A DNA stretch of 38,068 nucleotides from Acholeplasmataceae bacterium (GTDB lineage: Bacteria > Bacillota_I > Bacilli_A > Acholeplasmatales > UBA5453), in the NCBI GenBank assembly GCA_012800005.1, contig JAAZKC010000101.1:1-38068 (forward strand), written 5' to 3'. Position 1 is the first letter of the stretch. Each line of letters starts with the position of its first letter. This document shows, one piece after another, positions 16,727 through 25,123 of this stretch. The position numbers were made by a program, and so were the translations under genes. The notes beneath the pieces are model-generated. The model was not told the origin of the DNA. It worked only from the letters and a program-made list of their open reading frames with translations, and ran no database searches.

Positions 16727-16943
16727 AATTGATAGAGAAATCGCTAAATTATTTAATGAAAGATTTAAAGTGGTTAAAGAGATTAAAGAATATAAAAAAC
16801 TACATAATCTTCCTATAACTGATAAAGAAAGAGAAAAAGCCTTATTAAAGGAAAATCTGAAATATATTGATGAGGAGTTTAGTCAGTTTTTCATTATATT
16901 TTATGATGCGTTAATGAATATATCAAAGGAATACCAAAAATGA
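16698..16943 (+). CDS. Monofunctional chorismate mutase, AroQ type
   Basis: This 81-residue all-helical protein rearranges chorismate to prephenate. It shows the AroQ pattern: an N-terminal helix with IDREIAKLFNERFKVVKEIKEYK (Arg, Asp and Lys active-site positions) and a second part with ITDKEREKALLKENLKY. The ATG at 16698 follows TAGGAGGAAAAT and lies inside the aroA coding sequence. Fused versions exist on AroF or PheA elsewhere; here it stands alone, beside tyrA, which uses its product. The stop overlaps aroE by ATGA. Confidence 0.88.
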   Translation: MQQLRMKITEIDREIAKLFNERFKVVKEIKEYKKLHNLPITDKEREKALLKENLKYIDEEFSQFFIIFYDALMNISKEYQK

Positions 16944-17719
16944 AATATGGACTACTTGGCTCTAATATAAGTTATTCTTTGTCAAAAAAACTTCATGAAA
17001 ATATCGCAAAGTTGAATGGTTTTAAAATTAACTATGAAATTATTGATATTAAAGAAGAAAGTTTAAAAACTTATATTAATTATTTATATGAAGGTAAGTA
17101 TAAAGGATATAATGTAACTATTCCTTTTAAACAAAAAATCATTAAATATTTAGATATTTTGAGTCCAGAAGTTAAAATGATTGGATCATGTAATACTATA
17201 GTGGTTAGGGATGGTTTATTATATGGTTATAATACTGATTACTATGGTTTTAAAAAAACCATTGAAATAAATGATATTAAACCTAATACTACTTACATAT
17301 TGGGAACTGGTGGAGCCGCAAGAACGGCGTATAGTTACTTATGTGAAAATGGTTTTGATTGTTTTATAGTTTCAAGAATAAATGAAGAAGACAAATTCTT
17401 TAAGAAACTTATCTATTATGAAGATTTTTATAAAATAAATCATGTGCCTATTTTAATTAACGCAACCCCAGTAGGAACAACTCCTAATTTTGGTTCGCCT
17501 TTAAAAAGTGTTAAGCAAACTTTTGATTTAGTGTTTGATTTAATTTATAATCCTTTAACTACTGAGTTGATGAGTCGTGGCAAAAGAAGTATTAATGGAG
17601 TAACGATGTTAATTTATCAGGCAATAAAGGCAGAAGAAATTTGGCAAGATAAAAAGTTAAAAGAAGATAAAAAAAGTATTAATTATCTAAGGAGTGTTTT
17701 ATATGAACAAATTCGGTAA
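16940..17719 (+). CDS. aroE: Shikimate dehydrogenase
   Basis: AroE reduces 3-dehydroshikimate to shikimate with NADPH. The 259 residues begin MKYGLLGSNISYSLSKKLHENIA, the substrate-binding signature (usually PIxHSLSPxxHN, here SYSLSKKLHE). They continue with YKGYNVTIPFKQKII (catalytic Lys), GSCNTIV, YNTDYYGF (catalytic Asp), and the nucleotide loop ILGTGGAARTAYSYL. The C-terminus has NATPVGTTPN and the usual DLIYNPLTTEL. It overlaps the mutase stop by ATGA and the start region of aroC. Confidence 0.93.
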   Translation: MKYGLLGSNISYSLSKKLHENIAKLNGFKINYEIIDIKEESLKTYINYLYEGKYKGYNVTIPFKQKIIKYLDILSPEVKMIGSCNTIVVRDGLLYGYNTDYYGFKKTIEINDIKPNTTYILGTGGAARTAYSYLCENGFDCFIVSRINEEDKFFKKLIYYEDFYKINHVPILINATPVGTTPNFGSPLKSVKQTFDLVFDLIYNPLTTELMSRGKRSINGVTMLIYQAIKAEEIWQDKKLKEDKKSINYLRSVLYEQIR

Positions 17720-18668
17720 GAAATTCGTTGTTGAGGTTTTTGGAGAATCTCATGGTGAAAGTATCGGTGTTATTGTTGATGGAATGAAGCCAGGGATTAA
17801 AGTTAATTATGATTTAATTAACGCTGATTTAGAAAGAAGAAGACCTAAAAGAGTTGGTGAAACAAAAAGAGTAGAAACTGACTTATATACTATTGAATCA
17901 GGTATCTATGAAGGTATTACTACTGGAACACCTTTATTAGTGCGCATTCCTAATATGAATATTAAATCTAAAGACTATGACTTTAAAGATATGCCACGAC
18001 CTTCTCATACTGATTATGTTAGTATGGTTAAGTATGGTCGTATATATCCTGGTTCTGGCCATTTTTCAGGGCGTATTACCGCAGGGATAGTTGTGGCGGG
18101 ATCGCTAGCTAAAATGATGTTTCCATATGAAATAGAAACTAAATTTTTAAAGGTTGGCAATAAAAAAGATAACGAAGATTTAGATTCATATATTGAAAAA
18201 ATAAGTGCACAAGGTAATTCTGTTGGAGCAATCTTAAAAGTAACAGTAAAAGGAGTTCCTGCGGGATTAGGTGAGCCATTTTTTGACAGTGTTGAATCAG
18301 TTGTTTCAGCTATGTTATATAGCATTCCTTCTGTTAAAGGAGTTTCTTTTGGAGTAGGGTTTAGTGGCATTTCATTATTAGGTAGTGAATATAATGATCC
18401 AATTATTAATGAAAAAGGTGAAACTAAAACTAACAATTCAGGAGGAATTAATGGAGGCATCACAAATGGTAATGATTTAATTATTAATGTCTTTATGCGT
18501 CCAGCATCAAGTATTAGCGTTCCTCAAGAAGTATATAGCTTTAAAACTAAAAGGTTAGAAACATTAGAAATTAAAGGTAGACATGATGCGTTCTTCCAAA
18601 GAAGAGCGGTAGTTGTGGTTGAAAATGCGATAATGATCGCGCTTGCGGATTTGAATTTACGTGTATAA
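17703..18668 (+). CDS. aroC: Chorismate synthase
   Basis: Chorismate synthase removes phosphate from EPSP to give chorismate, using reduced FMN. ATG 17703 was chosen over the track's GTG 17694 because the latter lies within the AAGGAG ribosome binding site. That gives 321 residues, shorter than the usual 350-390. Signature motifs are GESHGESIGVIVDG (about 13-26), ERRRPKRVGETKRVETD, RPSHTDY, GSGHFSGRITAGIVVAGSLA, NSGGINGGITNGNDL and GRHDAFFQRRAVVVVENA. The last is normally RHDPC(V/I)xxRAxPxxEA, so it is somewhat divergent. It is last in the aro cluster and overlaps recG by 8 bases. Confidence 0.93.
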   Translation: MNKFGKKFVVEVFGESHGESIGVIVDGMKPGIKVNYDLINADLERRRPKRVGETKRVETDLYTIESGIYEGITTGTPLLVRIPNMNIKSKDYDFKDMPRPSHTDYVSMVKYGRIYPGSGHFSGRITAGIVVAGSLAKMMFPYEIETKFLKVGNKKDNEDLDSYIEKISAQGNSVGAILKVTVKGVPAGLGEPFFDSVESVVSAMLYSIPSVKGVSFGVGFSGISLLGSEYNDPIINEKGETKTNNSGGINGGITNGNDLIINVFMRPASSISVPQEVYSFKTKRLETLEIKGRHDAFFQRRAVVVVENAIMIALADLNLRV

Positions 18669-20604
18669 GATTAAAGATGTTCCTTATGTAGGACCTAAAA
18701 CTCTATCGATTTTATATAAAGAAGGCATATTTACACCACTTGATATGCTTTTTAGGTTTCCTAAAAAATATGAATCTTTTATTGAAGATTCTTTATTATT
18801 AGCGGTTGATAAAACTATTGTTACAACCACTGGAATTGTTTGTAGCATACCTAAGGTTGTTAATCATAAACCACCACTAAAAAGCTTACAGTTTAATATT
18901 TTAGTAGATAACGAAATTTATAAAGTAGTAGCTTATAGACGGGAGTTTTTAAAAGACCAAATTAAAGAAAACCAAGAAATTCAAGTTAAAGGACAGTTCT
19001 TTAAAAAAAGAAAATTAATAAATGCTTCAAAAGTTAATTTAAAACCACTAAAAAGACAGTTAAAACCAATTTATGATATTGAAGGATTATATGATTCAAA
19101 TATTAGTAAAATTATTGTAAATATTTATAAAAATAAGATGGCTAATGTTTATGAAACCTTACCTAGAAGACTAATTAAAAAACGCGGATTAATGGATAGA
19201 TACGATATGGTTTATGCAATGCATTTTCCAACTCCAGAGACATTAGACCGTGCTTATAAAAGATTAAAATATGAAGAGGCTTTAAACTTTCAAATAAAAA
19301 TAATGACTGAAAGAATAAAGGCGGAAAAGACATATAAAGAACCTAAAAAATATGATTTAGAGAAAGTTAAAGAATTTATTAAAAAGATTCCTTATGAATT
19401 AACTAATGATCAAAAACAAGCGGTTAATGATATTTTCAAAGATTTTAAGAAAAACTATCCAGTTAAAAGATTAATTCAAGGTGATGTTGGAAGCGGGAAA
19501 ACCGTTGTTGTAGGGATTTCCATCTATGGGGCTAAGACTTCTGGATATCAAAGTGCGTTTATGGCACCTACTGAAATATTAGCTAGCCAACACTATGAAA
19601 CATTTATAAGAATGTTTCCTAATTTAAAGGTTGAATTATTAACTTCTTCAACTAAAAATAAAGAAGAAATTAAAGCTCGTGTTTTTAAAGGAGAAGTTGA
19701 TTTATTAATTGGTACACACGCTTTAATTACTGATGATACAGTATTTAAAAATTTAGGTTTTGTAATTATTGATGAACAGCACCGATTTGGAGTTATCGCA
19801 AGAGAAACTTTAGAGAAAAAAGGTACTACTGATATTGTTTACCTAACCGCAACCCCAATTCCTAGAACATTAGCGATAGTGTTATTTGGAGATATGGAAA
19901 TATCTAATATTAAAGAGATGCCAAAGGGAAGAAAAAAAGTTATTACAAGTTATTTTTCTAGTTCACAAAAAGAGGCAATTTATAATCATGTGAAAAAAGA
20001 AATAGATATAGGGAATAATGCTTATTTTGTAGTGCCATCTATTGAATCGGATAGAGGAGAAAATATTAATACTATTTATGAAGAGGTTAAAGATTTATTT
20101 TCTAATGTGTTTTTATTACATGGACAAATGGGTGGTAGTGAAAAACAAGAAATAATGGATGCGTTTAATAATACTAATGGAGCTGTGTTAATCTCAACAA
20201 CCGTTGTTGAAGTTGGTCTTGATATTAAACATGCGACAATAATGGTTATTTTTGATGGGGAATATTTTGGCTTATCTCAACTTCATCAACTTAGAGGTAG
20301 AGTGGGAAGAAGTGATAAGCAAAGCTATTGTTATGTAGTTAGTAATAAAGGCGATATTGAAAGACTTAAGACTTTTGAAAAAGAAGATGATGGTTTTAAA
20401 TTAAGTGAATTTGACTTATTAGATCGTGGTCCTGGAGAGTTTTTAGGAGTAAGGCAAAGTGGAGAAATTGACTTTAAATATGTTGATATAAATAATGACT
20501 ACAACCTTTTACTAACTGCGAAAGAAGATGCTTTAAGTGTTTTAAGAAAGGAAGAAGAATTAGCATATTATCTTAAATATCACACCATCAAAGAAAAAGA
20601 TTAA
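18661..20604 (+). CDS. recG: ATP-dependent DNA helicase RecG
   Basis: RecG remodels stalled forks and branched DNA. The 647 residues match the family (B. subtilis about 680). The N-terminal wedge/OB region spans about 1-230. The helicase domains follow with Walker A GDVGSGKT (274-281), DEQHRFGV (371-378), TATPIPRTLAI, TTVVEVGLD and QLRGRVGRSDKQSYCY. The C-terminal RecG-specific segment includes DLLDRGPGEFLGVRQSG. The start is GTG 18661 inside the end of aroC, with no clear ribosome binding site, so translation is probably coupled to aroC. Confidence 0.96.
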   Translation: MYKIKDVPYVGPKTLSILYKEGIFTPLDMLFRFPKKYESFIEDSLLLAVDKTIVTTTGIVCSIPKVVNHKPPLKSLQFNILVDNEIYKVVAYRREFLKDQIKENQEIQVKGQFFKKRKLINASKVNLKPLKRQLKPIYDIEGLYDSNISKIIVNIYKNKMANVYETLPRRLIKKRGLMDRYDMVYAMHFPTPETLDRAYKRLKYEEALNFQIKIMTERIKAEKTYKEPKKYDLEKVKEFIKKIPYELTNDQKQAVNDIFKDFKKNYPVKRLIQGDVGSGKTVVVGISIYGAKTSGYQSAFMAPTEILASQHYETFIRMFPNLKVELLTSSTKNKEEIKARVFKGEVDLLIGTHALITDDTVFKNLGFVIIDEQHRFGVIARETLEKKGTTDIVYLTATPIPRTLAIVLFGDMEISNIKEMPKGRKKVITSYFSSSQKEAIYNHVKKEIDIGNNAYFVVPSIESDRGENINTIYEEVKDLFSNVFLLHGQMGGSEKQEIMDAFNNTNGAVLISTTVVEVGLDIKHATIMVIFDGEYFGLSQLHQLRGRVGRSDKQSYCYVVSNKGDIERLKTFEKEDDGFKLSEFDLLDRGPGEFLGVRQSGEIDFKYVDINNDYNLLLTAKEDALSVLRKEEELAYYLKYHTIKEKD

Positions 20605-20609
20605 AAGTG

Positions 20610-20618
20610 TGTTATAAT
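20610..20618 (+). promoter_or_regulatory. Extended -10 promoter of plsX
   Basis: TGTTATAAT (TG 20610-20611, TATAAT 20613-20618) lies just after the recG stop. GAGGTGAT (about 20630-20637) precedes the plsX ATG, leaving a short leader. Confidence 0.55.
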
Positions 20619-20640
20619 AATAAAACTTTGAGGTGATTAT

Positions 20641-21657
20641 ATGATTAAAATTGCATTAGACGCAATGGGCGGAGATTTTGGCCCAGAAGTAACGATTAAA
20701 GGAGCTATGGAAGCTATAAAGGCATATGATGATTTAGAATTATATGTTTATGGTGATGAAAAAAAGATTAAGCCATACTTAACAAGCACAGAAAGAATCA
20801 CAATTATTCAAACTGATAAAGTTATTGATATGGGTGAAACTGATCCAATTAGAGTAATTAGAAATCAACGTGATTCATCAATGGTTATGGCTTTACAAAG
20901 TGTTAAAGATGGAGTAACTGATGGGGTTGTTTCTGCAGGTCCTACTCAAGCTTTAATCGTTGGAGCACATTTAGTTATTAGAAGAATGAAGGGAATGCAT
21001 AGAGTTGCGTTAGCTCCAATTATTCCTTCTTTTGATAGAAAAGGAAAAATTTTATTAGATGTTGGTGCGAATGTTGAACTTAGAGCGGAACACATCTTAG
21101 AGCTTGCGACTTTCGCAAGTGTTGTTGCTAAAAGTTATCTCCAAAGAGAAAATCCAACAGTAGGTCTTATTAATATTGGTGTTGAAAAGGGTAAAGGTAG
21201 ACAATTAGATAATGAATCTTATGAATTATTAGAAAAAAGCCCACACTTTACTTTTGTTGGAAATGTTGAAGCTAATGATATTTTAACAAATGATGCAGAT
21301 GTGTTAATTAATGATGGATTTACTGGAAATATTGTCTTAAAAACTATGGAAGGTTCAATGAAGACAATTGGAAAAATATTAAAACAAGAAATAAGTTCAT
21401 CTCTTGGCGGTAAAATTGGTTATTTATTTATGAAAAAGAATTTAAACCGCTTTAAGAAAAGATTTGATCCAAATGAAGTTGGTGGAGCGATGATTTTTGG
21501 AATTAATCATCCAGTTATTAAAGCTCACGGAGCTTCCAATAGTAAAGCTATTTTTAGCGCGATTGGTCAAGCAAGAACATTTATTAAAAATGATGTTGTT
21601 GGTGAGGCAGCGAAATTATTAAAGGAAATTAAGATAGAAAGTGAAGAAAATAATTGA
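20641..21657 (+). CDS. plsX: Phosphate acyltransferase PlsX
   Basis: PlsX makes acyl-phosphate from acyl-ACP (or is fed by fatty-acid kinase) for PlsY in phospholipid synthesis. The 338 residues start MIKIALDAMGGDFGPEVTIKGAMEA, the family signature. They contain GAHLVIRRMKGMHRVALAPIIP, LLDVGANVELRAEHILE and NDGFTGNIVLKTMEG, and the C-terminal FGINHPVIKAHGASN. It is a peripheral membrane protein. It overlaps rnc by 17 bases. The usual intervening fabD, fabG and acpP genes are absent. Confidence 0.96.
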   Translation: MIKIALDAMGGDFGPEVTIKGAMEAIKAYDDLELYVYGDEKKIKPYLTSTERITIIQTDKVIDMGETDPIRVIRNQRDSSMVMALQSVKDGVTDGVVSAGPTQALIVGAHLVIRRMKGMHRVALAPIIPSFDRKGKILLDVGANVELRAEHILELATFASVVAKSYLQRENPTVGLINIGVEKGKGRQLDNESYELLEKSPHFTFVGNVEANDILTNDADVLINDGFTGNIVLKTMEGSMKTIGKILKQEISSSLGGKIGYLFMKKNLNRFKKRFDPNEVGGAMIFGINHPVIKAHGASNSKAIFSAIGQARTFIKNDVVGEAAKLLKEIKIESEENN

Positions 21658-22306
21658 ATTAGAGAAAAAACTAAATCTAGAGTTTAATGATAGAAATATT
21701 CTAATTAAGGCAATGACACACTCTAGTTATTCTAATGAACATAATTTAGAAAGTAATGAAAGATTAGAATTTTTAGGGGATGCAGTGATTGGTTTTTTAA
21801 TGGGGGAATATTTATTTAATCAAGGCTTAAAGACAGAAGGAAAAATGACTAAAAGAAGAGCTGAATTGGTTTGTGAAGAAGCATTAACGTTATACGCAAA
21901 AAAACTTAATTTAAAGAGTTATTTAATTCTTGGAAAGGGCTCTATTCAATTAGGTGATAGAAACAATCCTTCAATTATTGCGGATGCGTTTGAGGCACTT
22001 TTTGGTGCGATTTATTTAGACCAAGGTTTTCATAAAACAAAAGAAATGTTTTATAATTTAGTAATTCCTTATGTTAAAAATGTTAGAATAAAAGACTTTA
22101 AATCTACACTTCAAGAATTTGTTCAAACAGATAGAAAAAACGTTTCTTATCATTTAGAAGAAGAAAAAGGACCAAGCCATGATAAAACATTTAAAGTGAG
22201 TGTAAGAATGGATAATATTATTTTAGGAGTTGGCATTGCTAAAACAAAAAAAGAAGCTGAACAAAAAGCGGCTGAAATTGCCCTTTCAATTTTAGCGAAG
22301 GAGTAA
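21641..22306 (+). CDS. rnc: Ribonuclease III
   Basis: RNase III cleaves double-stranded RNA and matures rRNA precursors. The 221 residues contain the signature NERLEFLGDAVIGFLMGEYLF (about 39-59), with Glu and Asp metal ligands. A second acidic region is ADAFEALFGAIYLD, and a C-terminal dsRNA-binding domain (about 150-220) includes TFKVSVRM and AKTKKEAEQKAAEIAL. The start is GTG 21641 inside plsX, with a weak ribosome binding site, so coupling is likely. dnaD follows after 4 bases. Confidence 0.96.
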   Translation: MKKIIELEKKLNLEFNDRNILIKAMTHSSYSNEHNLESNERLEFLGDAVIGFLMGEYLFNQGLKTEGKMTKRRAELVCEEALTLYAKKLNLKSYLILGKGSIQLGDRNNPSIIADAFEALFGAIYLDQGFHKTKEMFYNLVIPYVKNVRIKDFKSTLQEFVQTDRKNVSYHLEEEKGPSHDKTFKVSVRMDNIILGVGIAKTKKEAEQKAAEIALSILAKE

Positions 22307-22310
22307 GAAT

Positions 22311-22925
22311 ATGTTAGAAAAAATATTTGAAGAAGGGTTACTCGATTACCAAAAATTATTATTAAGATTTTATTTAAAGTTAGAACTTACTCATGAAGAA
22401 TACATTATTTTACTTCATCTTTTTTCGCTTGCGGAAAAGAAACGCTATAACTTATCAACCCTCAGTTTAGCGAGAATGAGTGGTTTTAAACAAACTCAAG
22501 TTGGAGAAATTATTAACTCTTTATTTGAAAAAAATATTATTAATATTGAACTGGAAAAAAGAGAAGATAAAATGGGGGAAACATTTAAATTAACGCCATT
22601 TTTTCTAAAGATTTCAGAAATCTTTGAACGTGAACTTGAAGAAGAAAAAGAAGCGGAAAACTTATCAGATATTGAGGCTATTATTGAAAAAATTGAAGAA
22701 CTTCAAGGAAGGTCTTTAAGTTTTAATCATTTAGAAATGGTAAGACAATGGTTTAGTGAAAATTATAAGAAAAAAGAAATCGAAGAAGCGATTAAAATAA
22801 CTATTTCTCATAAAAGAAAATCAATTAACTATGTTGACAGGGTTTTAAGAAGTGAAATATCATTAGAGGCTAGTTCAATCGATGAAGAAACAGAAAAAGC
22901 ATTAAGAAGATTGGTAGGAAAATGA
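22311..22925 (+). CDS. dnaD: DnaD replication initiation protein
   Basis: DnaD is a Bacillota/Mollicutes primosome protein that helps load the replicative helicase at oriC and at restart sites with DnaB and DnaI. The 204 residues show an N-terminal winged-helix domain (about 1-100, with LARMSGFKQTQVGEIINSLFEK). After a charged linker comes the C-terminal DnaD/DnaB homology 2 domain (about 120-190, FNHLEMVRQWFSENYKKKEIEEAIK... YVDRVLR). The ATG at 22311 has an AAGGAG site. It overlaps nth by ATGA; the dnaD-nth pairing is common in Bacillota. Confidence 0.92.
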   Translation: MLEKIFEEGLLDYQKLLLRFYLKLELTHEEYIILLHLFSLAEKKRYNLSTLSLARMSGFKQTQVGEIINSLFEKNIINIELEKREDKMGETFKLTPFFLKISEIFERELEEEKEAENLSDIEAIIEKIEELQGRSLSFNHLEMVRQWFSENYKKKEIEEAIKITISHKRKSINYVDRVLRSEISLEASSIDEETEKALRRLVGK

Positions 22926-23554
22926 GCATAAAAAGTAAAAAAATAATAGAAGCATTAGACAGTTTATTTCCTAACGCAAAAATAGAACTAACACATAAAA
23001 ATACTTATGAATTAATAATCGCAGTTATTTTGTCGGCTCAAACTACTGATGTAAGTGTTAATAAAGTAACGCCTAAACTATTTAAAAAATATCCTAATAT
23101 TGATACCTTATCTAAAGCAAATATAGAAGATGTGATAAAAATTATTAAAAGTATTGGTCTTTATAGAACAAAGGCTAAAAATATTATTTTAATGGCTAAT
23201 CAAGTAAAAGATAATTTTAATGGAGAAATTCCTAACACAAGAACTGACTTAGAAAGTTTAGCTGGTGTTGGAAGAAAGACTGCGAATGTAGTTTTAGCGA
23301 ACGCTTTTGATAAAGATGTGATAGCGGTAGATACGCATATACACAGAATATCTATAAGATTGGGAATTGCTAAAAAGACTGCAAATGCTAGAGAAGTAGA
23401 AGAAAGTTTATATAAGTTTTTCCCCAAAGAAAACTATTTAAAATTACATCATCAATTAATCTTTTTTGGAAGATATCATTGTTTAGCTAGAAATCCAAAG
23501 TGTTTAAATTGCCCTTTGTATGACATTTGTGTATATGAAAATAAAATGGCTTAA
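22922..23554 (+). CDS. nth: Endonuclease III (DNA glycosylase/AP lyase)
   Basis: Nth removes oxidised pyrimidines and cleaves abasic sites. The 210 residues contain the helix-hairpin-helix LESLAGVGRKTANVVLANAF with the catalytic Lys, and VDTHIHRISIRLG with the catalytic Asp about 18 residues later. The [4Fe-4S] cluster motif C-x6-C-x2-C-x5-C (CLARNPKCLNCPLYDIC) is near the C-terminus. All expected residues are present. It is last in the plsX-rnc-dnaD-nth run and is followed by a terminator. Confidence 0.96.
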   Translation: MSIKSKKIIEALDSLFPNAKIELTHKNTYELIIAVILSAQTTDVSVNKVTPKLFKKYPNIDTLSKANIEDVIKIIKSIGLYRTKAKNIILMANQVKDNFNGEIPNTRTDLESLAGVGRKTANVVLANAFDKDVIAVDTHIHRISIRLGIAKKTANAREVEESLYKFFPKENYLKLHHQLIFFGRYHCLARNPKCLNCPLYDICVYENKMA

Positions 23555-23574
23555 AATCGAGATAAAATACACTC

Positions 23575-23598
23575 ACACCCTTTTAGGGTGTTTTTTTT
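23575..23598 (+). terminator. Intrinsic terminator after nth
   Basis: ACACCC (23575-23580) pairs with GGGTGT (23586-23591), followed by a T-run to 23598. Confidence 0.75.
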
Positions 23599-23620
23599 CT
23601 CAAAAAAAATTTTGAGAAAA
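23595..23620. terminator. Second perfect hairpin immediately after the nth terminator
   Basis: TTTTCTCAAAA (23595-23605) is perfectly complementary to TTTTGAGAAAA (23610-23620) around AAAA. This 11-bp, AT-rich stem reuses the T-run of the first terminator. It could be a backup terminator or a protein-binding dyad upstream of the regulator gene. Confidence 0.55.
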
Positions 23621-23690
23621 CCGCTAGACCTTTTAAAATGAAGTTGCAAACCTAATTTTGTAAATATAAAAAAGAAAGGAAGGAGATATA

Positions 23691-24899
23691 ATGTATAAAA
23701 AGAATACATATTTGCTTGATAAAATTAGGCAAAAAGTAAGAAAAGATTTACAAACACAAAGTAAATTAGGTCCAACCATAAAACAAAGAAGAAAGGAGAA
23801 AGATTTAACACTTAGTCAACTAAGTGAAAAATATGAGGTTTCAATTTCATATATTTCTAAGGTTGAAAACGATTTGATAAAACCTAATATTGATTATATT
23901 AATCCAATGTTAGCGGGTCTTGGAATTAATGAAGAAATTTTTAAACTTAGTGAAGAAATGGATAAGTGGTATAAATTGGCAATTGAATATCATATTGATA
24001 AAAAAAACAATAGGAAAGTTTTATATGATTTTGCTAATGAAAGAAAAGATTTTCAAGCTAAATTAATTCTTTTTAGTTTACTAGTGAAAGAAAATAATTT
24101 TAAAAAAGCTACAAAACTTTTAGATGCTTTAATTTATAGCATTGATCAAATGACACCGATTGAGTTAGGATTATTTGTGTTTTCTTTAGTAGAATATGAA
24201 ATTAATGGTGGAAACATTATTTCTGCATCACAAATCTTTGCGGAAATGAATTCTACTTATTTAGTTTGTTCAGGGCTTAAATTATGGGCTTTTAAAATTG
24301 CTTTTGAAATTAGTAAGTATCACTCTTCACTACAACAGTATGAAAGCATTTATCATGAGTATAATAAAAAATTACTTAAACATAACATGCTTGATGTAAT
24401 AATCAGAAACAGAGAAATATTTAACGGTCAACAAATATTTAGTAGCCCACTTTTACTAGAAGAATGTCTTGATGAAGAGATGAAAAAAAACTATCGGGTT
24501 TCTTTAATTCTTCACGAAGAATATGAGACTTTTTTAAAACTTAAAGAAGAATACGATTTAGCTCAAGTTTTATATGAAGAGATAGTTTTAAAGAAAAAGC
24601 CTAAATATGAAAAAATTATTTTTGAGCCTAATTTATTTGAAGAGACTTTGTTAGAATATTTCAAGATGAAATATGAAAAAGGCAAAGAAAGTTATTTTTT
24701 AAGAGAAATTGTGTTTTCTAAAAATGAAGTTAGTCAACATCATTACGTTTCTTTATTTTTCGCAAAAAGATTAATAAAATTACTTTCAAGTAAAAACAGG
24801 TATAAAGAATGTTGTTTGATTTTAGAAAGATTAAAAGAAATCGAAAGAAATAAAAATAAAACAATGAATTTTTTAAAGAATTTAAGTTTTTCCCTATAA
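23691..24899 (+). CDS. XRE-family regulator with long helical C-terminal domain (possibly RRNPP/TPR-like)
   Basis: This 402-residue protein has an N-terminal XRE helix-turn-helix (about 27-78: TIKQRRKEKDLTLSQLSEKYEVSISYISKVENDLIKPN). About 320 residues follow that look entirely helical, with paired-helix spacing suggesting TPR-like repeats (for example FKKATKLLDALIYSIDQM and YKECCLILERLKEIERN). HTH plus TPR and about 400 residues resembles peptide-sensing RRNPP regulators such as NprR or AimR, but I cannot assign a family by eye. The start has the strong site AAGGAAGGAGATATA. It stands alone after a double terminator, followed by a 344-bp gap with tiny ORFs and then a secreted protein. A cytoplasmic transcription regulator is the safe call; peptide sensing is inference. 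Confidence 0.8.
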   Translation: MYKKNTYLLDKIRQKVRKDLQTQSKLGPTIKQRRKEKDLTLSQLSEKYEVSISYISKVENDLIKPNIDYINPMLAGLGINEEIFKLSEEMDKWYKLAIEYHIDKKNNRKVLYDFANERKDFQAKLILFSLLVKENNFKKATKLLDALIYSIDQMTPIELGLFVFSLVEYEINGGNIISASQIFAEMNSTYLVCSGLKLWAFKIAFEISKYHSSLQQYESIYHEYNKKLLKHNMLDVIIRNREIFNGQQIFSSPLLLEECLDEEMKKNYRVSLILHEEYETFLKLKEEYDLAQVLYEEIVLKKKPKYEKIIFEPNLFEETLLEYFKMKYEKGKESYFLREIVFSKNEVSQHHYVSLFFAKRLIKLLSSKNRYKECCLILERLKEIERNKNKTMNFLKNLSFSL

Positions 24900-24991
24900 G
24901 ATTGATTTTTTACGATATAATGGTTTGCAAATAATTGCCAATAAAGTCTTGCTTTGATTAAATTATACTTAGGGTATAGGAAGGTAAAAGT

Positions 24992-25036
24992 ATGAAAAGA
25001 CTTATGCAATTATTTAATGTCATAATAGATTATTAA
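24992..25036 (+). CDS. Micro-ORF 1, 14 residues (MKRLMQLFNVIIDY)
   Basis: GGAAGG lies nine bases before the ATG, a strong ribosome binding site for so short a frame. The peptide is mildly cationic at the N-terminus and then hydrophobic. It lies in the 344-bp gap between the HTH regulator and the Ig-like protein. It could be a leader or signal peptide, or a remnant of a decayed gene. No family recognised. Confidence 0.3.
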   Translation: MKRLMQLFNVIIDY

Positions 25037-25039
25037 TTA

Positions 25040-25108
25040 ATGATTCTTGCAATCATTTTTTCGTCGTTCCTGACCGCTTTATTATATATTTTGAGTACTT
25101 CGTTTTAA
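25040..25108 (+). CDS. Micro-ORF 2, 22-residue hydrophobic peptide
   Basis: MILAIIFSSFLTALLYILSTSF begins four bases after the stop of micro-ORF 1 and in the same frame, so it may be translated by coupling. It is a single hydrophobic segment, close in size to the short hydrophobic peptides that pair with Rgg-type regulators and also to small membrane toxins. It has no strong ribosome binding site of its own. Confidence 0.3.
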   Translation: MILAIIFSSFLTALLYILSTSF

Positions 25109-25123
25109 GGAAGGTTGATTTAA

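Noticed and set aside
18014-18463. 149-residue minus-strand ORF inside aroC
   Set aside because: It is an antisense shadow of the chorismate synthase gene, with proline- and serine-rich composition typical of such shadows.
24743-25009. 88-residue minus-strand ORF overlapping the end of the HTH gene
   Set aside because: It lies almost wholly antisense to the regulator, has no ribosome binding site or recognisable domain, and its composition is that of reverse-strand AT-rich coding sequence.
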